A stretch of DNA of 64,000 nt from LZORAL124-50-18 sp051208045 (GTDB lineage: Bacteria; Pseudomonadota; Gammaproteobacteria; Pseudomonadales; Oleiphilaceae). Location: assembly GCA_051208045.1 (NCBI GenBank), contig JBPJFY010000005.1:236169-300168 (forward strand). The letters run 5' to 3'. Below the pieces are notes generated by a model. The model did not search any database, had not been told where the DNA came from, and was given only the letters and a program-made list of their open reading frames with translations. Shown in pieces: positions 15,796-24,232 of the stretch (the first letter of the stretch is position 1; every line of letters begins with the position of its first letter). The translations under genes were made by a program, and so were the position numbers.

Positions 15796-16581
15796 TTAAA
15801 GGGTGCAAACTGAAAAATTTCGCAAGGCGTGCAATTGGGGTCTAAACCGGTTGTGCTTGAGATGCGTGTTGGTGAGCACCGAGCCCATGCAGTATTTACT
15901 GAAACGGCAGGGGCGGCTGCGCATCTGCCCCAGTAAGCGAGAAAGCGGCGTGCACGCGCGGAGCCTCTGTTGCTTGTGTTCAATAATGGCCAGATCAGGC
16001 AGTGCGATGGCGTTTCCAGACCCGAGGTCACGGAAAGTCAGCGTGAAATCCACCGTCAAGCGTTCTCCCTGGGCTTCATTGGCAAGGGCTATTCGCCGAT
16101 AAACGCCCCACTGGAGCGGGAGCAGTTCATCCGGACAGAGCGGAATCTGTGATTGCAGGAAGGTGTTCGCGTTCAGCCCGGTTTGTGTTGCGTCGGAACA
16201 GCAAAAACGGTGTTTTTCCGTGCGCCCTTTGTTTGTTTTGTGTTTGACCTCCAAAAACGACTGATTGGTATCCAGGTAGTCCCGCTGACGTACTTTCACT
16301 CGATGTCGCTTCCCTTGGTGGTGGGCATGATAAAAGTCTCGCTCCGGAGTGTCGAAATACGTGGTTTGGTAAGTGAAAACCTGCATGTTGTTAATGGTCA
16401 GGATGGAATAGTGCGCTTGCAGCTGTGCAAGCACCTCAGGCAAATACGTCAATGGAAGCAGGTACTTGCTGTCCACACGATTCATCAGGCTTGCAGACTT
16501 CAGGTCCGACAACTGATGTTGCCGGAAGCCCGAGAGCACGGACAGGTTCACGTTGGCGGGGGCGTGCACAGGTGCATTCAT
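15796..16581 (-). CDS. VTC-domain polyphosphate polymerase-like protein
   Basis: 261 residues. The fold is that of the VTC domain (triphosphate tunnel superfamily), which in yeast Vtc4 makes polyphosphate from ATP. Visible are the entry motif NRVDSKYLLP (R35, D37, K39), TTYFDTPERDFY, the basic cluster RHRVKVRQRDY and the acid/basic FLEVKHKTNKGR, which supply the tunnel-lining Lys/Arg/Glu residues. There is no signal peptide. A GGAG lies 7 nt before the ATG. The gene is placed between CotH (36 bp upstream) and DUF4956 (7 bp downstream). Whether the bacterial enzyme makes polyphosphate has not been shown from this sequence; motif preservation argues for activity. Confidence 0.85.
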   Translation of the reverse strand: MNAPVHAPANVNLSVLSGFRQHQLSDLKSASLMNRVDSKYLLPLTYLPEVLAQLQAHYSILTINNMQVFTYQTTYFDTPERDFYHAHHQGKRHRVKVRQRDYLDTNQSFLEVKHKTNKGRTEKHRFCCSDATQTGLNANTFLQSQIPLCPDELLPLQWGVYRRIALANEAQGERLTVDFTLTFRDLGSGNAIALPDLAIIEHKQQRLRACTPLSRLLGQMRSRPCRFSKYCMGSVLTNTHLKHNRFRPQLHALRNFSVCTL

Positions 16582-16617
16582 GATCAGACTCCGGTGTAAA
16601 CTTAACGTAGGAAGGGG

Positions 16618-19344
16618 TTAACCGTTTCCACCCGGGCCAAAGCCTGGGGGCTGGCCGTTACCGGGAGGCTGCCCCGTACCTGGGCCAAATCCGCCACCAG
16701 GAGGCAATTGTCCTGTACCGCTGCAGCTTCCGGAGCCATCGCCACTGGCGGGCAGTGTGCCGTTCAGTTGCTGTTGTATGCGATTAACGCGTTCTTCGGC
16801 GAAGCTGAGTAAACCGGGTACGTCGCCAATGGCTTGCGTTAGTCCTGCCTCAAATTCGCTGGGGCTATAAAACGCCGTGGGATCGTTATAGACAGCGTCG
16901 CGAATCAACTGTGTGATGTTGTCGGCCTGTTGTGCAAATGAAGCGGCTTCCAATCCGTAATCGATGAGCAGTTGGATGTATTCGTGATACTGTTCCCGGT
17001 AGAAGTCATGTTGCAGTAATTGGGCAATCAGCGGCCGATCAGCGAGCGCTCCGGACGTGGGCTCATCCAGATATAAATTGAGGACTTCTTCGGACGTGCA
17101 CCCCATGGCGAAACTGCCAAACGACTGGTTCATATCCCAGGGAATGACCGAAAATACCTGGTTGTTCTCATAAAGGTAATAATTGTGCGCGAGCGACCCT
17201 TGATAGCTGTCCAGGTTGCCCATCACCGTCGACACGGCCAGATAGCGTAATACGGCATCCACATCGACCACCTGGGTTAAGGCGTTGGTATCTTCACCCT
17301 GATGATTGAGCACATCCACAAAGTGCAGGAAGGCGAGATTGTCCGAGCTGTCTTCATTGGTTTTCAGTTCAACGGCGGTATAGCTTGAGAATTCATCACC
17401 AAACCAGGCGAGGGTGTGCCCCTGACCATTGATAATGCCGGTGGCGTCGGGCTTGTACAGGTCGCCGGAGGCATCACTGTAATGATTGGCCAGAAAGGCA
17501 TCGTCCACTTGCTCCACCAGCCCATACAGGCCATGCAGCTCGCCGTTGATGTAGAGATTCACGAAGGATGTACTGGGTGCCGGCACATCCATTTCTCTGA
17601 GCAATGCATACGACAGGTGCTCGCGAATGTAGGTGGGATCTTTGAACTGATTGTTCAGGTTGAGCTTTTTCCGATTGAGCAGGCGTTGACCATCCACGTA
17701 CTCATTGGTGTCCAGTTTGAAGCTGAAACGCGTACCGCCGCTGTTTGCCACAGACGTCAGCGATGAGTTCCCTTTGGTACGAATAGCGATGTTGTCCAGC
17801 GTGACACCTTTGTAGGTGACCGATGCCGGATGGTTTTCTTCGGCGGTTGCGTTGGTGAGCATGTCTTGCCAGTCAGCGGCATCCAGCGTGATGTACAGGG
17901 ACTCTACCTGTGTGTTGTCGAAGACCACAGCGTCCTGATTCGCCGTTTCCGGCGTGACCTCCAGCGTGCGAAGCGTCCAACTGCCATCCGGGTAAGCACC
18001 GTAGCTGTAGCCCTGAGGCGCATCGCTGTCTTCCCAGGCCAGATAGTCTGCCGTCTCACCCAGCAGCATGAGGCTGAGACTGTCGGAGCTGCCCAGCTTG
18101 AAGGGGACAGAATAGACGCCCTCGCCGAGAACCTCCGTGGTTGCGTAAATGCGCAGGTAGCCGCCGGGTGCCAGCGTAACAGCCGGTAGTGTTGTCACCG
18201 TGCTATCCGTATCGTCATCCACCACGGTGTAAGTACTCAGATCCAATGGGGTAGCGCTGTTGTTATAGAGCTCAAACCAGTCCGGGCCATCGTCCTCTGC
18301 TTTGGTGACCACTTCGTTGATCACCAGCGGGCCGCGCTGGGCTGGGCTGTTTTCTACATTGGGTGTGGGCGTGAGCGTGCGAACACCCTGGTAGCGGCCA
18401 TAGCTGAAGCCAGCCAGTGCCTGACCCTTTGACCACTCGAGTTGATCCATCAGATCCGTCCCCTGGTACAGTTTAACGCCATCGCTCGCACCCAGTTTGA
18501 AGGGTACCGTGTTACCTCCATCCAGCGCGTCTTCGGTTGCATACACCACGTAGTATTCGCCCGGGCTCAGCGTGACGGCGGGCAGGGCGTAGGCTTGCGT
18601 ACTGTCTTCGTCTTTCACCGAGTAATCGCCGAGATAAACGGAGGCATCGCCGGATACGTAGAACTCAATCCAGTCCGGGCTGTTATCGGTGGTTTTGGCC
18701 ACCACTTCATTGATTCGAAGGGTTGGAAAAGAAGCCACGATGGTGTCTGTAAGTGCCTCATTGGAATCACTTGCTGTATTGGCTGCACCACGTGTTGGTG
18801 TCAGGGTAGCGGTAGCGCCGGTACCGTCTGGTAAGCGGCCATAGCTGTAGCCTTCACTGGCGTCACCGTCCTGCCAACTGAGTTGGTCGATGGTGGTGCC
18901 GCTAAGGGCGAGTGTAAGGCTGTCTTCGCTACCGAGCTTGAATGTGACGCGGTAAGCGCCGTCGTCGGCGGTTTCGTCAGTCGCTTCAATAACAAAATAT
19001 TCACCGGCGTTCAGAACAATATCCGGCAGTGGTTCGGGTGTGTGCGTCGGATCATTGTCCACCAGTGTGTAAGCAGACAAATTTACCGAGCCCTCGGTGA
19101 CATAGAGTTCAATCCAATCGTTACCGCCTGCGGCATCCTTAGCCACGATTTCATTGATGACCAAGGTGCCCTCAAAAACTGTACTACTGTTCCCCGCGGC
19201 ATTGGCATCGTCGGTACCAATGTCATCTGTGGTTGTTGAGCCGCTGGAGGACCCGCCACAGGCAGCCAATTGAGCGATCAACAGCGCCAGCGGTAGACGT
19301 TTGTATACAGTGGGATGATTCAGCGGAAACGAGGGGAGAAACAT
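16618..19344 (-). CDS. CotH-family kinase lipoprotein with three lamin-tail domains
   Basis: The ATG at 19344 yields a 908-residue lipoprotein with signal and lipobox LAAC followed by GGSSSGS. Three lamin-tail (LTD) domains follow, each opening with an INE(V/I)V-K segment and a DW(I/F)E(L/F)Y signature, in the first 400 residues. The CotH domain spans about 430-850, with KGNSS, LNNQFKD, the YIREHLSYALLREM segment and the catalytic-type DMNQSFG. CotH is an atypical protein kinase fold known to phosphorylate spore-coat proteins in Bacillus. The C-terminus is a Gly/Pro-rich tail with imperfect repeats. The lipobox suggests outer-membrane or surface location. It heads the VTC/DUF4956 group. Confidence 0.88.
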   Translation of the reverse strand: MFLPSFPLNHPTVYKRLPLALLIAQLAACGGSSSGSTTTDDIGTDDANAAGNSSTVFEGTLVINEIVAKDAAGGNDWIELYVTEGSVNLSAYTLVDNDPTHTPEPLPDIVLNAGEYFVIEATDETADDGAYRVTFKLGSEDSLTLALSGTTIDQLSWQDGDASEGYSYGRLPDGTGATATLTPTRGAANTASDSNEALTDTIVASFPTLRINEVVAKTTDNSPDWIEFYVSGDASVYLGDYSVKDEDSTQAYALPAVTLSPGEYYVVYATEDALDGGNTVPFKLGASDGVKLYQGTDLMDQLEWSKGQALAGFSYGRYQGVRTLTPTPNVENSPAQRGPLVINEVVTKAEDDGPDWFELYNNSATPLDLSTYTVVDDDTDSTVTTLPAVTLAPGGYLRIYATTEVLGEGVYSVPFKLGSSDSLSLMLLGETADYLAWEDSDAPQGYSYGAYPDGSWTLRTLEVTPETANQDAVVFDNTQVESLYITLDAADWQDMLTNATAEENHPASVTYKGVTLDNIAIRTKGNSSLTSVANSGGTRFSFKLDTNEYVDGQRLLNRKKLNLNNQFKDPTYIREHLSYALLREMDVPAPSTSFVNLYINGELHGLYGLVEQVDDAFLANHYSDASGDLYKPDATGIINGQGHTLAWFGDEFSSYTAVELKTNEDSSDNLAFLHFVDVLNHQGEDTNALTQVVDVDAVLRYLAVSTVMGNLDSYQGSLAHNYYLYENNQVFSVIPWDMNQSFGSFAMGCTSEEVLNLYLDEPTSGALADRPLIAQLLQHDFYREQYHEYIQLLIDYGLEAASFAQQADNITQLIRDAVYNDPTAFYSPSEFEAGLTQAIGDVPGLLSFAEERVNRIQQQLNGTLPASGDGSGSCSGTGQLPPGGGFGPGTGQPPGNGQPPGFGPGGNG

Positions 19345-19441
19345 GTCTGAAGGCTCCGGGTTGTGAGTTGAGCCTCCAGAGTACGGGGTGAATATGGAAC
19401 AAAATCGGCTGAATTGTGCAAAAAAAGTGAAATGCGCTCTG

Positions 19442-20026
19442 TCAGCCTGTGGGCGGCTGACGCAACAATTGGTTGAGCGCTTGCCGGGCAGAAGTTTCCG
19501 CTTCATCGTATTGGGAGGTCAAGTCGCCCTGTTGGCGGGTTTCTGTGCGTTGCCAGGGGAGCGCCTGGATGGGTATAAACACATAAAAACCATTGACCAG
19601 AAAGAAGCACCAGAGCGCCAGGAACACACTGCCCGTGTAGAAGTAGGCCGCCGCGCTGGCGAGCAGACTCATTCCCAGTACGACAAAGTCCAGTGCGTAC
19701 CCCAGGAAGGAACGATACCGCCGGAAAGAACGCACAAACCAGAGACTGAGCAGGCCCGCCGATGCCAGGTAAAGAAAAGTGGCGTTCAGCAGCATGCCGA
19801 TGAACAGCGTGACTGCGAGAATAAGCGTGATAGAAATTGCGCCGGGTTTCCCATTTAAGCGACTCGTGAGCCAGCACACGTAGGTAGATCCCGTGAGTGC
19901 GGCACTGAGTTTCAGCGCAAAGAGACCACCGAGAATGGGGGTGCCAACATACGCGATCAGTGCACCTGACACACTGAAGAGCAGGCCCCACCAGATATGC
20001 GGATAAAACGATTCGGAGGTGTTCAT
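19442..20026 (-). CDS. Hypothetical multi-pass membrane protein next to PspA-like gene
   Basis: 194 residues with five or six hydrophobic helices (WWGLLFSVSGALIAYVG, ITLILAVTLFIGMLLNA, FVVLGMSLLASAAAYF and others), a short basic loop and a hydrophilic tail. No family is recognised. The ATG overlaps the stop of the PspA-like gene (ATGA), so the two are translationally coupled. A partnership at the inner membrane is the natural inference, comparable to PspA working with PspB/C-type membrane proteins, although no similarity to those is claimed. The gene is followed after 97 bp by CotH. Confidence 0.7.
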   Translation of the reverse strand: MNTSESFYPHIWWGLLFSVSGALIAYVGTPILGGLFALKLSAALTGSTYVCWLTSRLNGKPGAISITLILAVTLFIGMLLNATFLYLASAGLLSLWFVRSFRRYRSFLGYALDFVVLGMSLLASAAAYFYTGSVFLALWCFFLVNGFYVFIPIQALPWQRTETRQQGDLTSQYDEAETSARQALNQLLRQPPTG

Positions 20027-20607
20027 GATTTTGCTCCCGTTGATGGGCCAAAGGCCTGTTGCCTGGTGAGATTACGGCTTTGCAATTCTCTCAGCAGGGC
20101 GATTTCGACGTCCGCCTCAGACACCGAGTCCAGTGTTTGCGCATCTCCTGGTGTGGCGTCTGTCGCAGAAGCATCTGGCGCCGAGGAGATCACATGGGCA
20201 GCTTCCGCCTGCAACGTGGCCAGTCGTTCTGATTGATCGTTGATGCGTGCCGATGTTTCGGTCAGCACCTGGGTAAGCAGGTGTAATTCATCCCTGACTT
20301 TTGCCAGGTTCTGTTCTGCATTAAGTTTGCGTCGAACCAGGTGCCGAGCAAGATTCTCGTTACCAGCCGACAGACACAAGGTCATCTCCTGCGTGAACTT
20401 TTCCAGAGCTTCCTCAAGGTAGGCTCGGCGCTGGTTTAAGCCCTTCAACTGTTTCTGTTGTGCGACCTGTTGTGCCTTCATTTCGGAAAGCAAATGTTTC
20501 ATCTCCCGGATGGATTGCTTGAGTGTGGCGACGGGATCTTCCAGTTGGTCGACCAGTGCATGCATGTCGGCCTTAAAAAGTGTATTGATTCGTTTGATCA
20601 GTCCCAT
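20023..20607 (-). CDS. PspA/IM30-family protein
   Basis: The ATG at 20607 (MGLIKRINTLFKADMHALV) has an AGGAGA Shine-Dalgarno; the longer frame to 20751 is non-coding. The 194-residue product begins with the amphipathic helix of PspA/Vipp1 proteins, then the LEDPVATLKQSIREM segment and a long alpha-helical coiled coil to about residue 140. A Ser/Ala/Asp-rich linker and a short helix complete it. PspA proteins assemble on the inner membrane and respond to envelope stress. At 194 residues it is shorter than E. coli PspA (222). A CpxR-like direct repeat lies just upstream and the adjacent two-component system is divergent, suggesting control by that regulator. Confidence 0.85.
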   Translation of the reverse strand: MGLIKRINTLFKADMHALVDQLEDPVATLKQSIREMKHLLSEMKAQQVAQQKQLKGLNQRRAYLEEALEKFTQEMTLCLSAGNENLARHLVRRKLNAEQNLAKVRDELHLLTQVLTETSARINDQSERLATLQAEAAHVISSAPDASATDATPGDAQTLDSVSEADVEIALLRELQSRNLTRQQAFGPSTGAKS

Positions 20608-20682
20608 GAGTTGTCTCCTGAAAACGTTGAGGGTGTAGTGATAACAGTACCGCGTGCGTGGGATGGTGTGCAGACAGGATTT

Positions 20683-20721
20683 GGTAAAAACAGACGGGAT
20701 GTTTTTTACAAAACTTTTACC
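20683..20721. promoter_or_regulatory. CpxR/OmpR-type direct-repeat site between pspA-like gene and two-component operon
   Basis: TTTAC occurs at 20705-20709 and 20716-20720, an 11-bp period (on the minus strand GTAAA-N6-GTAAA, the form of a CpxR box). A third copy in the opposite orientation (GTAAA) is at 20684-20688, so GGTAAAA and TTTTACC also make an inverted repeat. OmpR-family regulators bind such 11-bp direct repeats. The 168-bp divergent region separates the PspA-like gene from an OmpR-family regulator. The identity of the bound regulator is inferred. Confidence 0.45.
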
Positions 20722-20775
20722 TGAATTCGCTGGATGCCGGGTGCATGGCACAAAGATGCCTGCTAGGCTAAAAGC

Positions 20776-21498
20776 ATGAAAACGAAACAGAAATTATTCA
20801 TTGTTGAAGATGAGCCTGCGATTCGTACCGGGCTGGTGGATGTGTTTGTTTATCACGGATACGACGTGGCGTTTGCCAGTGAGGGCCGCGATGCGCTTGA
20901 GCGTGCATTGCATGGCGACTACGACCTGATTTTACTGGATGTGATGTTGCCCGGCATGGATGGTTTTGAGATCTGCCGCCGCATTCGTGAAGCCAACAAA
21001 GAACAGCCCATCATTATGCTCACTGCGAAAAATACCGACGAGGAAATCATTCAGGGTTTGAGTCTGGGGGCTGATGATTACGTAGCAAAACCCTTCTCCG
21101 TCGCACAATTAGTGCTGCGGGTGGAAGCTGTGCTGCGTCGTTGCCGGCCGGATACACAAGCAGGTGACCGACTGCATGTGGGGGATGTGGAAATTGATAC
21201 CCTGAATCTGGTGGGTAAACGGGGCGATACGGAAGTGCCGTTTACCCGCCGTGAGATTGATATTCTGGAGTACCTGCGGGGCAATGCTGCGCGCCCCGTG
21301 TCCCGCGAAGAACTGCTCCAGAAGGTGTGGGGATACAAAAACGGGATGGAGATTGAAACCCGCACGGTGGACATTCACATTGCAAAACTTCGGCGTAAGA
21401 TCGAATCGGACCCCAAAGAGCCGAGCGTGTTATTGACGATACGTGGTGAGGGGTATCGTTTGGTGTTGCCTTCCGCCGGGCCCGACGAGTCACGTTAA
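20776..21498 (+). CDS. OmpR-family response regulator
   Basis: 240 residues: a receiver domain (1-118) with EDE at 11-13, the phospho-acceptor D55 in LLDVMLPGMDG, the T of MLTAK and the K of YVAKPF, then a winged-helix DNA-binding domain (about 130-232) with FTRREIDILEYL and the RTVDIHIAKLRRKIE recognition region. It is a DNA-binding transcription factor paired with the histidine kinase that starts 2 bp after its stop. It is divergent from the PspA-like gene, with a candidate binding site between them. Confidence 0.93.
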   Translation: MKTKQKLFIVEDEPAIRTGLVDVFVYHGYDVAFASEGRDALERALHGDYDLILLDVMLPGMDGFEICRRIREANKEQPIIMLTAKNTDEEIIQGLSLGADDYVAKPFSVAQLVLRVEAVLRRCRPDTQAGDRLHVGDVEIDTLNLVGKRGDTEVPFTRREIDILEYLRGNAARPVSREELLQKVWGYKNGMEIETRTVDIHIAKLRRKIESDPKEPSVLLTIRGEGYRLVLPSAGPDESR

Positions 21499-21499
21499 T

Positions 21500-23581
21500 A
21501 TGGCCAAAGGCAAGCGCGGCAAAACACCCGGATTACCGGATCGCCAGAAACGTCTACGGCGATTTGCAGTCTTTTTCGTACTGGTGCTGTCGATTCCCGG
21601 ATTTCTGCTGGCTTGGCACGCCCTCGGTCAACTCAAATGGCAGACGTTTCACCAGTACAGCCAACTTGCACAGGCCTTCACGCAGGAGGTTGACGGGCAA
21701 CTGAATGCGTTCCTGCTCAAACAGGAGGCGCATAGCGTCTCTGAGTTTTCCTTTTGGACTGGCACCGCTCGCTCACCGCTGGCCGCGCTCCCGGATACCG
21801 AACATGCGCCGTTAGTAGGCTACTTTCAGATTGATGAAGCAGGCAGGGTATCGTCGCCCTTGCTTCCCGAGGCATCGCTGACTGACTTCAATGCATCCCT
21901 GACGGAGGCGGAACGCAAAGACCGGCAGCGTCAGTTCGACAAAATTACGCAAATACTCCAGCAAAACCAACTGGTTCAGCGCAGGGCCCGGCTTCCTGCT
22001 GCGCCCATGGTTGCGCCAGCACCCGGCGATCTGGCGGCACCGTCTGAGTCGTTATCCGGCATGTTTGACGATATCAGCCTCGATAACGCGGAGGCTGATA
22101 TGGCGGGGGCGGCACTCGAACAGGAAATGGTGGTGTCGGCGGAACCCGAGTTGACGAGTCGGGTGAGCAAAGCGGACAACCTCCAGTTGTTCGAATCCTA
22201 CGAACGCAACCAGATTGCGGAGAAAAAATCCGCCAACCGGCTGGGTAAGGTCAAAGATTTACCGCTTGAAGAAGTGTATGTGCAAGCACCTGTGGCGCAA
22301 GCGAAAAAGGTGGAGTCGATCAAGCAAAAACGGGAGTCCCGAAAAGAACAGGTTGCCGTGATAAATGCCGATGAATTGAAAAGCAGCCTGGTGGAATCCC
22401 GGCAACAGGCACCGGTGGTCCGCCTGTTTGAGAGTGAAGTCGAGCCATTTCAACTTCGGCTGCTTGATAGCGGCCAATGGGTGCTGTTTCGCCAGGTGAT
22501 ACGCGAAGGAAAACGATGGGTACAGGGGGCAATCTATAATGCTGCCCCCTTTTTAGAGGAATACGTCAAGCAGCCCTTCCTGGCACATGTATTATCCGGT
22601 TCGAGTCGATTGATCGTCGCCTATCAGAATGATGTTGTCGAAGCCTATAGCGGTCACGACGGATCACGAGGCTACCCACTGCAACGTTCGGATCTGTCAG
22701 GTCAGATACTTTATCAGGCACCGTTGTCTGCGCCTTTTGATCGGGTTCGCCTGATCTACAGCGTTCAGGAACTCCCTCGGTCAGACAGTGCGCCGGTATT
22801 AGGGTACACCCTTGGGGCATTTTTGCTGATGCTGATGGCGGGTGCATTTTTCATGTACCGGCAAGGTGTCGGCCAGCTGAGGCTGGCGCAGCAGCAACAG
22901 GATTTTGTGTCTGCGGTCAGTCACGAGCTGAAAACCCCACTCACGTCGATCCGGATGTACAGCGAGATATTGCAGGCAGGTTGGGCGGATGCCACCAAAC
23001 AAAAAGAGTATTTTGGCTTCATCCATGATGAAAGTGAACGGTTGACACGGTTGATAAATAACGTGCTTCAGCTGGCCCGCTTTCAACGCAGTGAACTGGT
23101 GCTGGATTTAACTCAAGTCACCGTGACGGAGTTGATGGATTTGCTTCGATCGCGCATGCAAAGCCGGTGTGACAACAGTGGATTTACACTTGATATCCAT
23201 GTTGCGCCGGATATCGATCATGTCGCTGTCACCGTGGACAAAGACGCGATGCTGCAGGTAATGATCAATCTGGTGGACAACGCGATTAAATTCTCTGCGC
23301 AGGCCACTGAAAAGCACATTGAAGTGCGCGTGGAAGGTGCGGGATCTGCCGTCGCGCTCTCTGTCCGTGATCACGGCCCCGGCATCCCCAAACAGGATTT
23401 GAAGCGTATCTTTGACCTATTTTACCGCATCGAGAATGAAATGACCCGGGAAACCATAGGCACGGGAATTGGGCTGGCACTGGTAATGCAATTGGTACAG
23501 GGTATGGGAGCAACCATTCAGGCGGAAAACATGGCAGAGGGGGCCAGGTTTACGTTGTTGTTGCCTTGTGCGGATTTATAG
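21500..23581 (+). CDS. Membrane sensor histidine kinase with a large unusual extracytoplasmic region
   Basis: 693 residues from the ATG at 21500, one base after the regulator stop. The first membrane helix is at about 22-45 and the second at about 433-452, leaving roughly 390 residues outside. This region is atypical: an early alpha/beta part, a low-complexity Pro/Ala/Glu stretch (about 155-230), a charged Lys/Glu/Gln coiled coil (about 230-310), then a folded part. No HAMP domain is obvious. The kinase core has HisKA (SHELKTPLTS, H475), the N-box VDNAIKF and the G-boxes DHGPGIP and GTGIGLAL. The signal is unknown; proximity to PspA and CotH hints at envelope status. Confidence 0.9.
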   Translation: MAKGKRGKTPGLPDRQKRLRRFAVFFVLVLSIPGFLLAWHALGQLKWQTFHQYSQLAQAFTQEVDGQLNAFLLKQEAHSVSEFSFWTGTARSPLAALPDTEHAPLVGYFQIDEAGRVSSPLLPEASLTDFNASLTEAERKDRQRQFDKITQILQQNQLVQRRARLPAAPMVAPAPGDLAAPSESLSGMFDDISLDNAEADMAGAALEQEMVVSAEPELTSRVSKADNLQLFESYERNQIAEKKSANRLGKVKDLPLEEVYVQAPVAQAKKVESIKQKRESRKEQVAVINADELKSSLVESRQQAPVVRLFESEVEPFQLRLLDSGQWVLFRQVIREGKRWVQGAIYNAAPFLEEYVKQPFLAHVLSGSSRLIVAYQNDVVEAYSGHDGSRGYPLQRSDLSGQILYQAPLSAPFDRVRLIYSVQELPRSDSAPVLGYTLGAFLLMLMAGAFFMYRQGVGQLRLAQQQQDFVSAVSHELKTPLTSIRMYSEILQAGWADATKQKEYFGFIHDESERLTRLINNVLQLARFQRSELVLDLTQVTVTELMDLLRSRMQSRCDNSGFTLDIHVAPDIDHVAVTVDKDAMLQVMINLVDNAIKFSAQATEKHIEVRVEGAGSAVALSVRDHGPGIPKQDLKRIFDLFYRIENEMTRETIGTGIGLALVMQLVQGMGATIQAENMAEGARFTLLLPCADL

Positions 23582-23623
23582 CTACGAGCATCAAATTTGA
23601 TCGTGTTCTGCGCCGTCGCCGTT

Positions 23624-23929
23624 TTACTCGTCCTGCAAGATCGATTCGTAGTCCTGCCCGCCATAGAAGATGCCAATGATTGAAACTACCTCGGTATCCA
23701 CATCAAAGGCAATCACTGCCCGCTTCTTGTAATTGGTTATTCGCAGACCAGGGCGTACGTCATCGCGTTGGGTGCCTCGAAGGGGAAATATACTCAGGCT
23801 CTCGCAGTAGCTCACGATAGCTTCAGTGTATCGCGCCGCAATGCCTGGCGAGGTCGCCACCGCGACGTAATTGAAAAGCTCGGCAATTTGCTCCAGAGCC
23901 TCCGGACTGAAGACAACGCGATAGCTCAT
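23624..23929 (-). CDS. ParE/RelE-superfamily toxin
   Basis: 101 residues with the ParE-type fold signature: MSYRVVFSPEALEQIAELFNY at the start, a helical middle with IFPLRGTQRDDVRPGLR and a C-terminal beta stretch (VVSIIGIFYGGQDYE). ParE proteins inhibit DNA gyrase; RelE relatives cut mRNA. The sequence looks closer to ParE, but the target is not proven. The start overlaps the stop of the upstream antitoxin gene, the usual antitoxin-first order. Confidence 0.85.
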   Translation of the reverse strand: MSYRVVFSPEALEQIAELFNYVAVATSPGIAARYTEAIVSYCESLSIFPLRGTQRDDVRPGLRITNYKKRAVIAFDVDTEVVSIIGIFYGGQDYESILQDE

Positions 23930-24195
23930 TGTGTTTTTGATTTCTCGGCGGTCAACCGAGCACGTACCTGCTCAACGGTTACGGCGCGAGATGGATCTGC
24001 CTTCAATGCATCATAGGCAGGACCGACCTGATTGTGTAGCCAGTTTTCTACGGCGCGATCCCGCGCCATGAGCGCGCGCAGACCATCCCGAATCACTTCG
24101 CTTTCGCTTGCGTAGTCGCCAGAAAGTACCTTTGCTTTCACCGCGTCCGCCATATCTTTAGGAAGGGTGATGCTCATCTGTTTGGTGGTTCGCAT
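23926..24195 (-). CDS. ParD/CopG-family antitoxin
   Basis: The ATG at 24195 gives 89 residues starting MRTTKQMSITLPKDMADAV, a ribbon-helix-helix DNA-binding N-terminus (SESEVIRDGLRAL at 40-52) followed by a longer helical tail that would wrap the toxin. The open frame to 24255 is extended without a better start. It is translationally coupled to the toxin. A perfect palindrome just upstream (24216-24232) overlaps a TATGAT -10-like sequence and is the likely operator for autoregulation. Confidence 0.87.
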   Translation of the reverse strand: MRTTKQMSITLPKDMADAVKAKVLSGDYASESEVIRDGLRALMARDRAVENWLHNQVGPAYDALKADPSRAVTVEQVRARLTAEKSKTQ

Positions 24196-24215
24196 AATCA
24201 GGCCCTCGTGGTATG

Positions 24216-24232
24216 GTATGATTAAATCATAC
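24216..24232. promoter_or_regulatory. Palindromic operator of the parDE-like operon
   Basis: GTATGAT-TAA-ATCATAC, two exact 7-bp arms with a 3-bp centre, 20 bp upstream of the antitoxin ATG. It contains TATGAT, a plausible -10 on the minus strand. Ribbon-helix-helix antitoxins repress their own promoter through such palindromes. Confidence 0.6.

Noticed and set aside
16618..16760. Gly/Pro repeats at the CotH C-terminus as a CRISPR or satellite repeat
   Set aside because: The repeats are in-frame codons for a GQPPG-type tail without constant spacers; they are a protein low-complexity region.
19503..20051. 182-codon minus-strand frame overlapping the membrane protein gene
   Set aside because: The other frame (19442-20026) has coherent membrane helices and an ATGA coupling to the PspA-like gene; this frame has neither.
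20735..20765. Sigma54-like promoter before the two-component operon
   Set aside because: TGGCAC and TGCC resemble the -24/-12 elements, but the GG-to-GC spacing is one base short, and the site is on the plus strand, not facing the PspA-like gene.
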